The position numbers and the translations under genes were made by a program. A model generated the notes under the pieces. It was given only the letters and a program-made list of their open reading frames with translations, searched no databases and was not told where the DNA came from. 64,000 bases of DNA from Myxococcus landrumus (lineage in GTDB: Bacteria > Myxococcota > Myxococcia > Myxococcales > Myxococcaceae), in contig NZ_CP071091.1 of assembly GCF_017301635.1 (NCBI RefSeq), positions 339,001-403,000 of the forward strand, written 5' to 3'. Positions 28,038 through 38,271 of this stretch are shown piece by piece (the stretch's first letter is position 1; each line of letters begins with the position of its first letter).

Positions 28038-30584
28038 ATGGCCACCCCTGAAACCCAAGCGCCGCTTGCCGCCCTGCTCCCGAAGAAGGGAGAGCCCGCG
28101 CTCGACGCGGACAGCATCCTGGACCGCTTCGTGGGCTACGTCTCATCGAACGGGCTCAGCCTCTATCCCGCACAGGAAGAGGCCATCCTGGAGATTCTGG
28201 CGGGCAAGCACCTGTTCCTGAAGACGCCCACCGGTTCTGGCAAGTCGCTGGTCGCCACCGCGTTGCATTTCAAGGCGATGGCCGAGGGCAAGGTCTCCTT
28301 CTACACCTGCCCCATCAAGGCGCTGGTCAACGAGAAGTTCTTCGCGTTGTGCGAGGCCTTCGGCGCGGAGAACGTGGGCATGCTCACGGGCGACGCCAGC
28401 ATCAACCGCGACGCGCCCATCATCTGCTGCACCGCGGAGATTCTCGCCAACCTCGCGCTGCGCGACGCGGGGGCCCGGGTGGACTACGTCGTCATGGACG
28501 AGTTCCACTACTACTCGGACCGGGACCGTGGCGTGGCGTGGCAGATTCCGCTCATCGCGTTGCCCAACGCGACGTTCCTCCTCATGTCGGCCACGCTGGG
28601 GCCCACGCACATCATCGAGGAGAGCCTTCGCAAGCTCACCGGCCGCGAGGTGGCCACGGTGCGAAGCGCGCAGCGCCCGGTGCCGCTGGACTACGACTAC
28701 CGCGAGTCCGCGCTGCACGAGACGATTGAAGACCTGGTGGCGCGCAAGAAGTACCCCATCTACCTGGTGAACTTCACGCAGCGCGCCGCCGCGGAGCAGG
28801 CGCAGAACCTCATGTCCGTCGACTTCTCCACCAAGGAGGAGAAGGAGGCCATCCGCGTCGCGCTGCTGGACGCGCCCTTCGACACGCCCTACGGCAAGGA
28901 CTTCCAGCGCTACCTGCGCCACGGCATCGGCATGCACCACGCGGGCTTGCTGCCGAAGTACCGGCTCCTGGTGGAGAAGCTGGCGCAGGGCGGGCACCTC
29001 AAGGTCATCAGCGGCACGGACACCCTGGGCGTGGGCGTGAACATCCCCATCCGCACGGTGCTCTTCACCCAGCTCTTCAAGTTCAACGGCGAGAAGCTGG
29101 CCACGCTGAGCGTGCGCGACTTCCAGCAGATCTCCGGCCGCGCCGGCCGCAAGGGCTTCGACAACGAGGGCAGCGTCGTCGCGCAGGCCCCCGAGTACGT
29201 CGTCGAGAACATCAAGCAGGCCGCCAAGGAGGCCGCGGGCAAGAAGAAGGCGCCCAAGGCGAAGCCGCCGCAGAAGAACTTCGTGCAGTACGACAAGAGC
29301 ACCTTCGAGCGCCTCCAGACGGGCATGCCGGAGCCGCTCGAGTCCCGCTTCAACGTGTCGCACGGCATGATTCTCAACCTCCTCCAGAGCGACCACGTGC
29401 GAGGCACGGGCGGTTACCGGCGTCTGGTGGAGTTGATTCAGCGCTGCCACGACTCGGAGTTCATGAAGCGCCGCCACCTGAACAACGCGGCGCGCGACTT
29501 CCGCACGCTGCGCGGGGCGGGCATCGTCGAGCTGGTGCGAGGGGAGGGCGGCTCGGGTGCCACGGTGAAGGTTGCGCAGGAGCTTCAGCAGGACTTCAGC
29601 CTCAACCACACGCTGTCGCTGTACCTGCTGGAGACGCTGGAGCTGCTGGACCCCACCACGGAGTCGTACGCGCTGGATGTCGTGACGCTGGTGGAGTCCA
29701 TCCTGGAGAACCCGGAGGTGGTGCTCTACGCGCAGTTGAGCCAGCTCAAGGGGGAGAAGATCCAGGAGTTGAAGGCGCAGGGCATGGAGTACGACGACCG
29801 GATGGACGAGCTGGAGAAGCTCGAATGGCCCAAGCCCAACCGCGACTTCATCTACGGCACGTTCAACGCCTTCGCGCGCAAGCACCCGTGGGTGGGTGAG
29901 GAGAACATCCGTCCCAAGGCGGTGGTGCGGGACATGTTCGAGCGCTTCATGTCCTTCCACGACTACGTGCGTGAGTACGGGCTGCAGCGCAGCGAGGGCG
30001 TGCTGCTGCGCTACGTCAGCGACGTGTACAAGACGCTGGTGCAGACGGTGCCGGACCGCTTCCGCACGGAGGAGGTGGAGGACTTCATCGACCACCTGCG
30101 CGCGACGATTCGCCAGGTGGACTCCAGCCTGGTGGACGAGTGGGAGCGCATGCGCAACCCGGACGCCGTCGTCGAGGCGAAGCCGGAGGTGTCGCTCAAG
30201 CCGAAGGAGCTCACCGAGGACCCGCGGGCCTTCGCCGCTCGCGTGCGCGAGGAGCTGCACCGGATGCTGCGCGCGCTGGGGCAGAAGCGCTACACGGACG
30301 CGCTGGCGCTCCTCGACAACCCGCTGGGCGAGTGGACCGCGCCCAAGCTGGAGCAGGCGATGGTGCCGTACCATGAGGAGCACAAGGTCGTGGTGCTCAC
30401 CCCGCAGGCGCGCAAGCCCGCCAACACGTTCTTGAAGGAGACAGGGCCCAGACTCTGGGAGGTCCAGCAGCGCATCATGGACCCCGAGGGTCATGGCGAC
30501 TGGATGCTCGACTGCGAGATTGACCTGAGAGACCGGCGGCTGGATGAGGGACCCATCCTCATCCTGCGCCGCATCGGACCGTAG
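28038..30584 (+). CDS. Ski2-like superfamily II helicase with DUF3516
   Basis: 848 aa. The helicase motifs are all present: Q-like LYPAQEEAI, Walker A TPTGSGKS, motif II DEFH (VVMDEFHYY), motif III SAT, motif V GTDTLGVGVN and motif VI QISGRAGRKG. The C-terminal ~430 residues correspond to DUF3516, the usual tail of this bacterial Ski2/Mtr4-like RNA-helicase group. It is probably involved in RNA processing or decay; the target is unknown. ATG 28038 is preferred, with GTG 28035 immediately upstream. It is divergent from the oxidase gene by 206 bp. Confidence 0.88.
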   Translation: MATPETQAPLAALLPKKGEPALDADSILDRFVGYVSSNGLSLYPAQEEAILEILAGKHLFLKTPTGSGKSLVATALHFKAMAEGKVSFYTCPIKALVNEKFFALCEAFGAENVGMLTGDASINRDAPIICCTAEILANLALRDAGARVDYVVMDEFHYYSDRDRGVAWQIPLIALPNATFLLMSATLGPTHIIEESLRKLTGREVATVRSAQRPVPLDYDYRESALHETIEDLVARKKYPIYLVNFTQRAAAEQAQNLMSVDFSTKEEKEAIRVALLDAPFDTPYGKDFQRYLRHGIGMHHAGLLPKYRLLVEKLAQGGHLKVISGTDTLGVGVNIPIRTVLFTQLFKFNGEKLATLSVRDFQQISGRAGRKGFDNEGSVVAQAPEYVVENIKQAAKEAAGKKKAPKAKPPQKNFVQYDKSTFERLQTGMPEPLESRFNVSHGMILNLLQSDHVRGTGGYRRLVELIQRCHDSEFMKRRHLNNAARDFRTLRGAGIVELVRGEGGSGATVKVAQELQQDFSLNHTLSLYLLETLELLDPTTESYALDVVTLVESILENPEVVLYAQLSQLKGEKIQELKAQGMEYDDRMDELEKLEWPKPNRDFIYGTFNAFARKHPWVGEENIRPKAVVRDMFERFMSFHDYVREYGLQRSEGVLLRYVSDVYKTLVQTVPDRFRTEEVEDFIDHLRATIRQVDSSLVDEWERMRNPDAVVEAKPEVSLKPKELTEDPRAFAARVREELHRMLRALGQKRYTDALALLDNPLGEWTAPKLEQAMVPYHEEHKVVVLTPQARKPANTFLKETGPRLWEVQQRIMDPEGHGDWMLDCEIDLRDRRLDEGPILILRRIGP

Positions 30585-30590
30585 ACTCTC

Positions 30591-31094
30591 TCAGCGCGCG
30601 GACGTAGGCGCGAGGGCCTGCTGGGTGGTGCTGGCGGGCTCCTCGCCCAGGGTGGACTCCTCGACGTTGAAGTCGCCGTGGCCATCGGGGACCAGCACCA
30701 TGCGCCAGTCGTTCGTGGAGAGCACGACGTGCTCGGCGTCGCACTGGACGGTGACCTCCGCGTCCTCGACGGTCCACGAGCCGACCCAGACCGTCGTCTT
30801 GTCGATGCACTCGGTGTCGCCGCACTCCTCGGTGGCGGCGACCCACAGCCGGCCCTCCGGAGCGGCGGCGCAGTCCACGGGCTCGACGTGGCGCAGGCGC
30901 GGGAGCGCCATGTCATCCGGGGCGCCCGGGTAGAGCTCGACGAGCTCGGAGGCGAGGAAGTTGCCATCGAGCGCCTCGCTGGTGACGTCTGCCTGCTCGG
31001 CGGGCTGCTCCAGCGCCGTGGGCTTGGCCAGCGCGCCTTGCGCGGCCAGCGAGCCGCAAATCACCACCGCCTTCCACCACCGTGTCGTCCACAT
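30591..31094 (-). CDS. Exported protein of unknown function
   Basis: 167 aa. A signal peptide (WWKAVVICGSLAAQGALA) is followed by an acidic mature domain with four cysteines, in EPVDCAA, EECGDTEC and VQCDAEH, suggesting disulfides. The motif WVGSWTVEDAEVTVQCDAEHVVLSTNDWRMVLV looks like a small beta-sandwich. No family is recognised. It converges on the helicase gene with only six bases between the stop codons, leaving no room for a separate terminator. Confidence 0.65.
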   Translation of the reverse strand: MWTTRWWKAVVICGSLAAQGALAKPTALEQPAEQADVTSEALDGNFLASELVELYPGAPDDMALPRLRHVEPVDCAAAPEGRLWVAATEECGDTECIDKTTVWVGSWTVEDAEVTVQCDAEHVVLSTNDWRMVLVPDGHGDFNVEESTLGEEPASTTQQALAPTSAR

Positions 31095-31373
31095 GGTTGC
31101 GCACTCCCGTGCGGCGTTGAGGGCCGCGTCGTGTGCCCGGCATCTGTGCAAGGCATGGACCGGGCTCGAGTGCGGGCGAGGAGCCACAGGGGGAGGTCAG
31201 GCCGTGTGGGACAGCGGGCCGCACCCGGTGTCGAGGCTCTCTTCGGACACGGCGTCAGCCTGGCTGGGAAGCCTCCGTCTGCGCGGCGCCGCGCCGGACA
31301 GCCCTTGCCATTTCGGTAGGGAGCGCCGCTGCGCGGTCATCCCCACACACCACAGACAAGGCAGGGCAGGACC

Positions 31374-31847
31374 ATGGGTCACTACGTTGAGCGGACCACG
31401 GGCATGTTCGATTCCGTTCGCTACAGCACCAAGACATCCCCCGAGCTTCGGGGCGCGATGCAGAAGAAGGTGACGGAGCTGACGAGTCGCATCGACGAGC
31501 GCGAGGCGCGGATGCGGCGGATTCGCGAGGAGTATCAGATTGACGCCGAGCGCCTGGCCACGCTGGTCATGCAGTTCCAGAAGCAGAGCCGAAGCTCGGA
31601 GATGGTGTCGTATCAGTCGCAAGGCGGCGCCTCGGGCGACTCGCTGATTCCCGCGGGTGTCATCGCGAACATCATCCGTGAGCGGGAGATGGTCGACTCG
31701 GAGCGGGCGCAGATTCGCAAGGTGGAGCTGGTGCTCCGCAACCTCTCCGACTCGGAGCTGTACAACGACCCGAAGACGGGAGAGGTCAAGTCCCGCCAGC
31801 CGCTGCATCAACTGACGGATGACGAACTCGAGTACCTCGGGTTCTGA
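31374..31847 (+). CDS. Coiled-coil protein of unknown function
   Basis: 157 aa, highly charged. A heptad-rich region from about residue 20 to 70 (RGAMQKKVTELTSRIDEREARMRRIREEYQ) predicts a coiled coil, and a second helix is VIANIIREREMVDSERAQIRKVELVLRNL. There is no signal or membrane segment, and no cysteines. It ends LHQLTDDELEYLGF, which may be a docking tail. It lies 67 bp upstream of ppc in the same direction; the functional link is unknown. Confidence 0.65.
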   Translation: MGHYVERTTGMFDSVRYSTKTSPELRGAMQKKVTELTSRIDEREARMRRIREEYQIDAERLATLVMQFQKQSRSSEMVSYQSQGGASGDSLIPAGVIANIIREREMVDSERAQIRKVELVLRNLSDSELYNDPKTGEVKSRQPLHQLTDDELEYLGF

Positions 31848-31914
31848 CGTGCCCGCGAGTCCCTGGGACATTGCCCGCGCGCGGACAGGGGGAAGCGGTT
31901 AGTGTCCACGGCAT

Positions 31915-34587
31915 ATGGCTCGTGTTCGTGCCGTGGATCAGCCGCTTCGCCGTGATGTCCGCCTGCTGGGCCGACTGCTGGGAGAAGTGCTCGTCGAGCA
32001 GGAAGGGCAGGACCTGTTCGACCTGGAGGAGGACGTTCGCCGGCTGGCCATCCAGCGTCGCCGGGGCCCCATGGCGGGACGGCGCGCCTCCGCGGCCGAG
32101 CTGGCGGAGGTCCTCAAGCGTCTGCCGATGGAGCGAACGGAGCCGGTGCTTCGCGCCTTCTCCGTGTACTTCCAGTTGGTCAACCTCGCGGAGCAGCACC
32201 ACCGCATCCGCCGCGCCCGCGCGTATGCCGGCGCCGAGTCTCCGAATCCCCAGCGAGGCTCGCTGGAGGCGACGCTCCTCTCGCTCAAGGACGCGGGCAT
32301 TCCCGCCGAGCGTGTTCGAGAAGCGCTCCGCCGGATGCAGGTGACGCTGACCCTCACCGCGCACCCCACGCAGGCGGTGCGGCGCACGCTGCTGGAGAAG
32401 CTCTACCGGATGGCCGGGCTGCTGGAGGAGAGGGACCGCAGCGAGCTCACGCCGAGGGAGGGCGCGGAGAACCTGGAGTCGCTCCGCGAGGAGATCACCA
32501 CGCTGTGGCAGACGGATGAGCTGCGCCGCGAGCGCCCCACGGTGGGCGACGAGGTGAAGAACATCCTCTGGTACGTGGAGGAGGTGCTCGCCGAGCAGCT
32601 CTCGGAGTTGCCGGAGCTGCTGGAGTGGGCCTTCGAGCGCGCCTATGGCGAGCCGCTCGGGCCCGTGGATACGCCGGTGCGAGTCCACTCGTGGGTGGGC
32701 GGGGACATGGATGGCAACCCGCTCGTGACTCCCGAGGTGTTCGCCGACACGTTGCGCGCCCACCGCGCGCGCGGACTGCGCTTGTTGATGCAGGGACTCG
32801 AGCGCCTCGGTGGAATGCTCTCGCAGTCGGACCGGCACGCGAAGCCGTCGCCGGAGCTCCTCGCCTCGTTGGAGCACGACGCCGCGCAGCTCCCGGAGGC
32901 GGAGCAACGCCTGGGGCCTCGCACCGTCGGCGAGCCCTGGCGCCGCAAGCTGCGCTTCATGGAGGAGCGTCTGCACCAGGCGCTGCGTCACGTGTTGGCC
33001 CAGCGCACGGGCGACGCGGGGGCGCTGCCGCCGAGCGCGTACCGCACCCCCGAGGCGTTGCTCGCGGACCTGGACCTGTTGGCTCGCTCGTTGGAGCAGG
33101 CCAAGGCGGCGAAGGCCGGACTGCGCCAGGTGCTGCGCATGCGGGAGCGGGTGCTCGCGCTGGGGTTGTCGCTGGCGGAGCTGGAGGCCCGCGTCCCCGC
33201 CGAGGACGCGGTGAGCGCGGCGGCCTCATTGGAGCCGGGTGGGCCCTCGCCGTCGGACGGTGGCAAGCGGTTGCTCGCGGTGCTGGACAGGTTGCGTGAA
33301 GCGCAGGCGGAGGCGGGTGAGCCCGCGTGCCGCACGCTCATCCTGAGCATGGCCAGCACGGCCGAGGATGTGCTCGCGGCCTTCAAGTGCATCAAGCACG
33401 CGGGCCTTTGGGATGAGAAGCGCGGCTGCGCCACGGTGGATGTGGTGCCGCTCTTCGAGCAGCTCGGCGCGCTGGATGCCGGACCGGACGTCCTGCGCAC
33501 GCTCTTCGCCAACGCCGAGTATCGCCGCCATGTCGACGCCCGCGGCGCGCAGGAGGTGATGGTCGGCTACAGCGACTCCGGCAAGGAGGTGGGGCTGCTG
33601 GCCGCGAGCGCCGCGCTGTATCGCGCGCAGGTCGCGCTCACCCAGGCGGCGAAGGATGCGGGAGTCCCGCTGCGGCTGTTCCACGGACGCGGTGAGTCCG
33701 TGGCCCGAGGAGGTGGACCCGCGCAGGAGGCCATCCTCGCGCTGCCGCAGGGCGCGGTGGCGGGTGGCTACAAGGCGACGGAGCAGGGCGAAGCGCTGGA
33801 CCACAAGTACGCCCGTCCCGAGCTTGCCCGGCGCACGCTGGAGCTCATCCTGGGCGGCGTGCTGCCGCACCTGCTCGACGCGCAGCCTCGGCCTTCCGAC
33901 GAGGACGAGCAGAGCTTCCGCGCCGCGTTCGACACGCTCGCCGAGACGGGGCGGGTGGCGTATCGCTCGCTCGTGTGGGAGGACCCCCGGTTCCTGGAGC
34001 TCTTCATGTCGGCGACGCCGGTGGAGGAGATCGCCGCGCTGCCCATCGGCTCGCGCCCCAGCAAGCGCAAGGCCGGGGGGCTCGAGTCCCTGCGCGCCAT
34101 CCCCTGGGTGTTCGCGTGGACGCAGAACCGCGCCATCCTGCCGGGGTGGTACGGCGTGGGCTCGGCGCTGGAGGACTTCGCGAAGAAGCCCGGTGGGGCC
34201 GCGCTCCTCAAGCGCATGTATCGGCAGTGGCCCTTCTTCAAGGCGGTCATCGACAACGTCACCATGGTGCTGGCCAAGTCGGACATGGCCATCGCCGGGC
34301 GGTACGCGGCGCTGGCTCCCGCGTCCACGCGTCCGTTGTGGCGACTCATCCAGCAGGAGCACCGCCGCACGCGCAAGCAAGTGAAGCGGCTGACGGGAGA
34401 GCAGCGGCTCCTGGACCACAACCCCCAGCTCCAGCGCGCCATCTCCCTGCGCAACCCCTACGTGGACCCAATGTCCTTCCTGCAGGTGGAGCTCCTGCGG
34501 CGCAAGCGGGAGGGCGCGAGCGACTGCGACCGGCCGCTCCTGCTTTCGCTCAACGGTATCGCGGCCGGCATGCGCAACACCGGTTAG
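31915..34587 (+). CDS. ppc: Phosphoenolpyruvate carboxylase
   Basis: 890 aa, normal length. The signature sequences are present: the first active-site motif [15 protein letters not shown] (catalytic His), the second [13 protein letters not shown] (catalytic Lys) and the PEP-binding loop [14 protein letters not shown]. The C-terminus ends [18 protein letters not shown] ([14 protein letters not shown]), as in the family. It makes oxaloacetate from PEP and bicarbonate to replenish the TCA cycle. A five-base inverted repeat GTCCC-T-GGGAC lies at 31858-31868, upstream. The gene downstream begins 23 bp after its stop. Confidence 0.97.
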   Translation: MARVRAVDQPLRRDVRLLGRLLGEVLVEQEGQDLFDLEEDVRRLAIQRRRGPMAGRRASAAELAEVLKRLPMERTEPVLRAFSVYFQLVNLAEQHHRIRRARAYAGAESPNPQRGSLEATLLSLKDAGIPAERVREALRRMQVTLTLTAHPTQAVRRTLLEKLYRMAGLLEERDRSELTPREGAENLESLREEITTLWQTDELRRERPTVGDEVKNILWYVEEVLAEQLSELPELLEWAFERAYGEPLGPVDTPVRVHSWVGGDMDGNPLVTPEVFADTLRAHRARGLRLLMQGLERLGGMLSQSDRHAKPSPELLASLEHDAAQLPEAEQRLGPRTVGEPWRRKLRFMEERLHQALRHVLAQRTGDAGALPPSAYRTPEALLADLDLLARSLEQAKAAKAGLRQVLRMRERVLALGLSLAELEARVPAEDAVSAAASLEPGGPSPSDGGKRLLAVLDRLREAQAEAGEPACRTLILSMASTAEDVLAAFKCIKHAGLWDEKRGCATVDVVPLFEQLGALDAGPDVLRTLFANAEYRRHVDARGAQEVMVGYSDSGKEVGLLAASAALYRAQVALTQAAKDAGVPLRLFHGRGESVARGGGPAQEAILALPQGAVAGGYKATEQGEALDHKYARPELARRTLELILGGVLPHLLDAQPRPSDEDEQSFRAAFDTLAETGRVAYRSLVWEDPRFLELFMSATPVEEIAALPIGSRPSKRKAGGLESLRAIPWVFAWTQNRAILPGWYGVGSALEDFAKKPGGAALLKRMYRQWPFFKAVIDNVTMVLAKSDMAIAGRYAALAPASTRPLWRLIQQEHRRTRKQVKRLTGEQRLLDHNPQLQRAISLRNPYVDPMSFLQVELLRRKREGASDCDRPLLLSLNGIAAGMRNTG

Positions 34588-34610
34588 TCTTCCCCGCGAG
34601 GAGGTGACGG

Positions 34611-35315
34611 ATGGCCAGGGACACGTTCACGGTGGAAGACGTCAACCCCAAGCACGGCTTCGCGAGGCTGCGGCCGGCCTCGGGTGAAGGGCTGCTCAAT
34701 GCCCCCCTCTATCCCGAGTCCGGAGCGCCGCTGTTCCAGCTTCGCGTGGGAGACACGGTGTCGGGAGTGCGCCGGGGCCAGTCCGTGGCGGACGTGGCCT
34801 GGGTGACGCGGGTGGAGCCTCCCTATGAGCTGGTGGAGCGCATGGGAGAGCTGCTCGCGAAGCTGGAGCAGTGGGAGCTGAAGGTGCCGGCCACGGCCCT
34901 CGAGCTCGCGGAGCACCACTGGCGCGACAGCCGCGAGGACCCGCTGCGCGCCGAGCTGGCCTCCCAGCTTCCCTCGTTCTTCGACTGGGAGCTGGCCCAC
35001 CCCTACGAGGACGGCGCGCTCCTGGAGCGTCTGGAGGCGGCGATGCAGCCGTACCTGCCGGGCTTCGCGGTGAAGCCGCTGCAAGGTCGCAATGCCTTCG
35101 CCGTCGACCCCGGCGGCGTCGAGGTCGAGGCGGGCGAGGGCAACTGGGAGGCACCCGCCACGACCTTCGAGCCGCTCTTTCGCCAGGTGAATGCCGTGCT
35201 GGAGAAGGCGGGCGCCCCGGTGCGCTGGGTGCCCTCGGAGAACGACTGGCTCCTGTCGCCTCCGGGGCTGGCGGAGCTGCTCGCGCTCCACGGCGTGCTG
35301 GGGCCGCGCGGCTGA
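34611..35315 (+). CDS. Conserved-type hypothetical protein downstream of ppc
   Basis: 234 aa, cytoplasmic, acidic, with no cysteine. The N-terminal ~60 residues look like a small beta-barrel (VEDVNPKHGFARLRP, FQLRVGDTVSGVRRGQSVADVAWV), possibly OB- or SH3-like. The remainder is mostly helical, ending WLLSPPGLAELLALHGVLG. GGAGGTGACGG precedes ATG 34611 and the gap to ppc is 23 bp, so co-transcription is likely. I do not recognise the family. Confidence 0.7.
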   Translation: MARDTFTVEDVNPKHGFARLRPASGEGLLNAPLYPESGAPLFQLRVGDTVSGVRRGQSVADVAWVTRVEPPYELVERMGELLAKLEQWELKVPATALELAEHHWRDSREDPLRAELASQLPSFFDWELAHPYEDGALLERLEAAMQPYLPGFAVKPLQGRNAFAVDPGGVEVEAGEGNWEAPATTFEPLFRQVNAVLEKAGAPVRWVPSENDWLLSPPGLAELLALHGVLGPRG

Positions 35316-35325
35316 GGCTCGGGCG

Positions 35326-36585
35326 CTACAGCGCTCCTCGTTCGCGCAGGACTCTGGCCACTTCGGTGGCGATGACCCGATGGCCCTCCGTGGTGGGGTG
35401 GATGCCGTCCGCCGTCAACCCCGGCAGGTACAGGTGGACGTTGGTGGGCCTGCGCGTCACCGCCTCCAGGTCGATGATTCCCGCGCCCGTTCCTCCCGCG
35501 CGCAGCCACGCGTTGAACTCCAGCCGCTGCGACTTCACGAGGTCGTAGCTGCCGTAGTTCGTCTTCTCCTTGGGCAGCAGCGTGCTCACCCAGACGCGGC
35601 AGAAGGGCTCCAGCCGCTGCACCAGCAGGCGCATCCGCCCCTCCATCTGCTCCTCGGCTCCCGCTTCGCCCAGGTCATTGGTCCCCAGGAGCACCACGCA
35701 ATCGGTGACGCCCTTCACCGCGAGCACCTCGCCGTCGAGCAGCTTCAGGGCGTCATAGAAGCCCTGGCCGCTGACTCCCGCGTTGACCACGGGCACTCCC
35801 AGTTGTGACTCCACCAGCGCGGGCCAGGCGTTGCGAGCGTCGTTGTGCTCGTCCACGTAGCCCTCGGTGATGCTGTCGCCCACCGCGAGGAAGACCCGGC
35901 CCGGAGGTCCTTCCACGGACACCGTCGCCACGCCCACGGAGCGCTCGAAGGTCTCACCGCTGAGCGTCCCCGATGACATCGCATGTGTGCCAGGGCGGAT
36001 GGTGCTGCCAGGAAACGCGTTGATGGTGCTGGCCGCCAGCGCGCCGCGGGCCTCGAAGGTGATGGCCAGCTCCTCGCGGAACTTCACCGGAAAGACGACG
36101 GGGTCCGAGGCCGTCAGCGTCCTGGGCCCCGACGTGAAGCCAGACTTTCCTCCGAAGGCGAGGGGAACGGGCGCCGACAGCAACGTGCCATCCGGCCCGG
36201 CGGCCCTCGCGACGGTGGCGCGCTCGAGCGTGAGGCTTCCGTCGCCCGCGCGGAACGTCACTTGAAGCCGCTCTCCCGCGCGAGCGATGGGGATGCGCAG
36301 CCGGAACGTGGTGACGCCGCCGACGGCGAAGGAGCCGCGCAGCGCTTGATGGAAGCCCGGCTGGAAGCCAGGTGCCGGCGCGGGTGGGGGAGAGGGGCGC
36401 ACTCCCCCATCGTCGTTGAGCACGAGCGCGGGGGCGACCTCCAGTCCCTCGGCCGGCACGCTCGTAACGGAAGAGGACTCATCCTGCTCCCAGGAGCCAG
36501 AGGACTTCCCGTCGCTGGGAGTACACGCCAGCTGCGCGCTGCCCACACACGCCAGGACTCCGAGCCACGTTCGCCACTCTCGCAT
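35326..36585 (-). CDS. SGNH/GDSL hydrolase lipoprotein
   Basis: 419 aa. The N-terminus has lipobox GSAQLAC, followed by a Ser/Pro-rich linker and a beta-rich carbohydrate-binding-like domain (FRLRIPIARAGERLQVTFRAGDG). The C-terminal ~210 residues are an SGNH hydrolase: block I AVGDSITEGY with the Ser nucleophile, the Gly in NAGVSGQGF, block III LLGTNDLGE, and block V DGIHPTTEGHRVI with Asp and His. It probably deacylates extracellular esters. GGAGGGAG precedes ATG 36585. It converges on the ppc-linked gene with 10 bp between. Confidence 0.88.
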   Translation of the reverse strand: MREWRTWLGVLACVGSAQLACTPSDGKSSGSWEQDESSSVTSVPAEGLEVAPALVLNDDGGVRPSPPPAPAPGFQPGFHQALRGSFAVGGVTTFRLRIPIARAGERLQVTFRAGDGSLTLERATVARAAGPDGTLLSAPVPLAFGGKSGFTSGPRTLTASDPVVFPVKFREELAITFEARGALAASTINAFPGSTIRPGTHAMSSGTLSGETFERSVGVATVSVEGPPGRVFLAVGDSITEGYVDEHNDARNAWPALVESQLGVPVVNAGVSGQGFYDALKLLDGEVLAVKGVTDCVVLLGTNDLGEAGAEEQMEGRMRLLVQRLEPFCRVWVSTLLPKEKTNYGSYDLVKSQRLEFNAWLRAGGTGAGIIDLEAVTRRPTNVHLYLPGLTADGIHPTTEGHRVIATEVARVLRERGAL

Positions 36586-36798
36586 CGTCGCTCCCTCCCG
36601 ACGACGGAGGATGCGCACCGGGTGGGCTCACGACGAGCGTCCCTGCCTCGCGCAAGCCCCGCGGCCCGCGACGCACGCCTCCCAGGTCCCTGGGCGAGTG
36701 GGGAACGACGCTTCCCACGCCAGGCACACGGGCGGCACTGGTGGTGGCTCGCGATATCCCGGCGTGGCGAAAACATCGCCACGCGAGGGCTTCGCGCT

Positions 36799-37665
36799 TC
36801 ACGGCACGCAGGCTCCCACGCCCGGATTGTCATTCAGTGGACGGCACGTTCCGACGGCGCAGGCAGGCGTGCCGGAGGGGCGGCACAAGGGCTGGCAGCG
36901 CAGGCCCTGCCCCGTGTTCACACACGTGCTTCCAGGCGCACACTGGTTGCTGAAGTCACAGGTGTCTCCTGTCTGCCGGGTGCCCCTGCCCGCGCACACA
37001 GGCCCTGATGCGGAGGGGTAGCAGCTCAGCGGCGCCGCGCAGCCTTGCGCGAACGGGTCGCACGGCGGCGAGCGAGGTCCACACAACAGCGGCAGCTCCG
37101 GGGTGCCCGGCAACCGCAGCACCGTGTTGCACTCACCCGAGGCGCCGCACTGGGGCGTCGCGTGGCACAGCCGCCGGCAGAAGAAGCCCGTGCCTCCGTC
37201 GCCCAGCCGCTCGTCCTTGCAGAACAGGCCCGCGGCGCACGTGTCGAACTCGATGCCCGCATCCGTGGGCGCCAGCGTGCACCGGGTCCCCTCCGTCGCC
37301 GCGCCCGCCTCCACGCACCGCCGCTCCGTCACGCCGCCCGCGCTCACGTAGGTGCAGCGCTGGCCCTGTGCGCAGTTCTGGCGGACGACGTCACACGCCG
37401 CCGCGAAGCATTGGCTGCCAGTTCGACCTTCCGAGAGGTCCGCGAAGTGGCAGCTCTGGCCATTTTCACAGCCTTCTTGCCTCGCGACGTTGCACGCGAA
37501 GTCAGAGCTGGTGCCGCCATCCTCCGGGGGCGTGCCTCCATCGGGGTGTCCTGGCACCCCCGCGTCGCCGCCGCCGTTGGGCCCGTGCGGGTTGTCATCG
37601 CTGCACCCGGGTGCCCCGAGCACCAGCAGGAGGGTTCCCGTCAACACCGCGAGCCACGCACGCAT
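36799..37665 (-). CDS. Cysteine-rich lipoprotein
   Basis: 288 aa. The signal ends LLLVLGAPGC, followed by a Gly/Pro/Asp-rich spacer and a domain with roughly 29 cysteines. These recur as CxxGxxC-type units (QEGCENGQSCHFAD, QNCAQGQRCTYV, CDFSNQCAPGSTCVN, RCQPLCRPSG). Such proteins are common, surface-exposed and disulfide-rich in myxobacteria, with no known function. The start ATG 37665 has GGGAGCAAGGG upstream. It is divergent from the PilZ gene. Confidence 0.8.
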   Translation of the reverse strand: MRAWLAVLTGTLLLVLGAPGCSDDNPHGPNGGGDAGVPGHPDGGTPPEDGGTSSDFACNVARQEGCENGQSCHFADLSEGRTGSQCFAAACDVVRQNCAQGQRCTYVSAGGVTERRCVEAGAATEGTRCTLAPTDAGIEFDTCAAGLFCKDERLGDGGTGFFCRRLCHATPQCGASGECNTVLRLPGTPELPLLCGPRSPPCDPFAQGCAAPLSCYPSASGPVCAGRGTRQTGDTCDFSNQCAPGSTCVNTGQGLRCQPLCRPSGTPACAVGTCRPLNDNPGVGACVP

Positions 37666-37862
37666 CCCTTGCTCCCGAATCGAAGTCCCGGAGCACTTAT
37701 CCGATGGAGCCCATTCGTGGGGGGCCCCTTGAATCAGGCCTGGAAAGCAGCGGACACTTGTCAGACGACCGATGCCCAAGGGGCGGCTCGGCGCGTCAGA
37801 ATCCCGTCGGTCGTTGGGAAGGCGGACCACCGCCGGCAGCGGACTGGGGGTAGCGGGTGAAC

Positions 37863-38228
37863 ATGACTGGCAAGGCGGCGGAAGCGGACATGACAGGAGA
37901 CGCAGCCGCATATGCGAACCGGCGCGCCGATGAGCGTGTCACCGCGAAGTTCGCGGTCCGCTTCGAGCAGACGGAGGATGCCGCGCGGGCCCTGCGCGTG
38001 TTCTCCATCAACGTTTCCGCGGGAGGCCTGTGCCTGCGCACGCGCAAGGCCTACGACGTGGGCGCCCAGGTACGGCTGTCCATGGACATCGCGGGTGAGG
38101 AGTTCCACCTCACGGGCATCATCGCCTGGGTGCGCGACGAGCAGGAAGCCATCGGCGTGCGCTTCACGGACGTGAGCGACGAGGACCGCGAGCGGCTCCA
38201 CCGCGTGGTGGCGAGCTTCAAGCGCTGA
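37863..38228 (+). CDS. PilZ-domain protein (TIGR02266-like)
   Basis: 121 aa, a single PilZ domain. The c-di-GMP-binding residues are visible: RRADERVTAKFAVRF supplies the RxxxR part and NVSAGGLCLRT the (D/N)xSxxG part. The ending IIAWVRDEQEAIGVRFTDVSDEDRERL is typical of the short single-domain form frequent in myxobacteria, which affects motility and exopolysaccharide. A GTG two codons upstream (37857) is an alternative start. Confidence 0.88.
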   Translation: MTGKAAEADMTGDAAAYANRRADERVTAKFAVRFEQTEDAARALRVFSINVSAGGLCLRTRKAYDVGAQVRLSMDIAGEEFHLTGIIAWVRDEQEAIGVRFTDVSDEDRERLHRVVASFKR

Positions 38229-38248
38229 CGCGGAAGTCGCGGCGCGAA

Positions 38249-38267
38249 GCCCGCCGGAACGACGGGC
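38249..38267. terminator. Possible bidirectional stem-loop
   Basis: GCCCG / CGGGC arms lie between the convergent PilZ and GNAT genes, with a weakly paired interior. The stem is short and there is no U-tract. Confidence 0.35.
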
Positions 38268-38271
38268 CGTC

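Noticed and set aside
28143..30494. Minus-strand open frame opposite the DUF3516 helicase
   Set aside because: Helicase motifs I-VI are all on the plus strand; the antisense frame has no recognisable fold.
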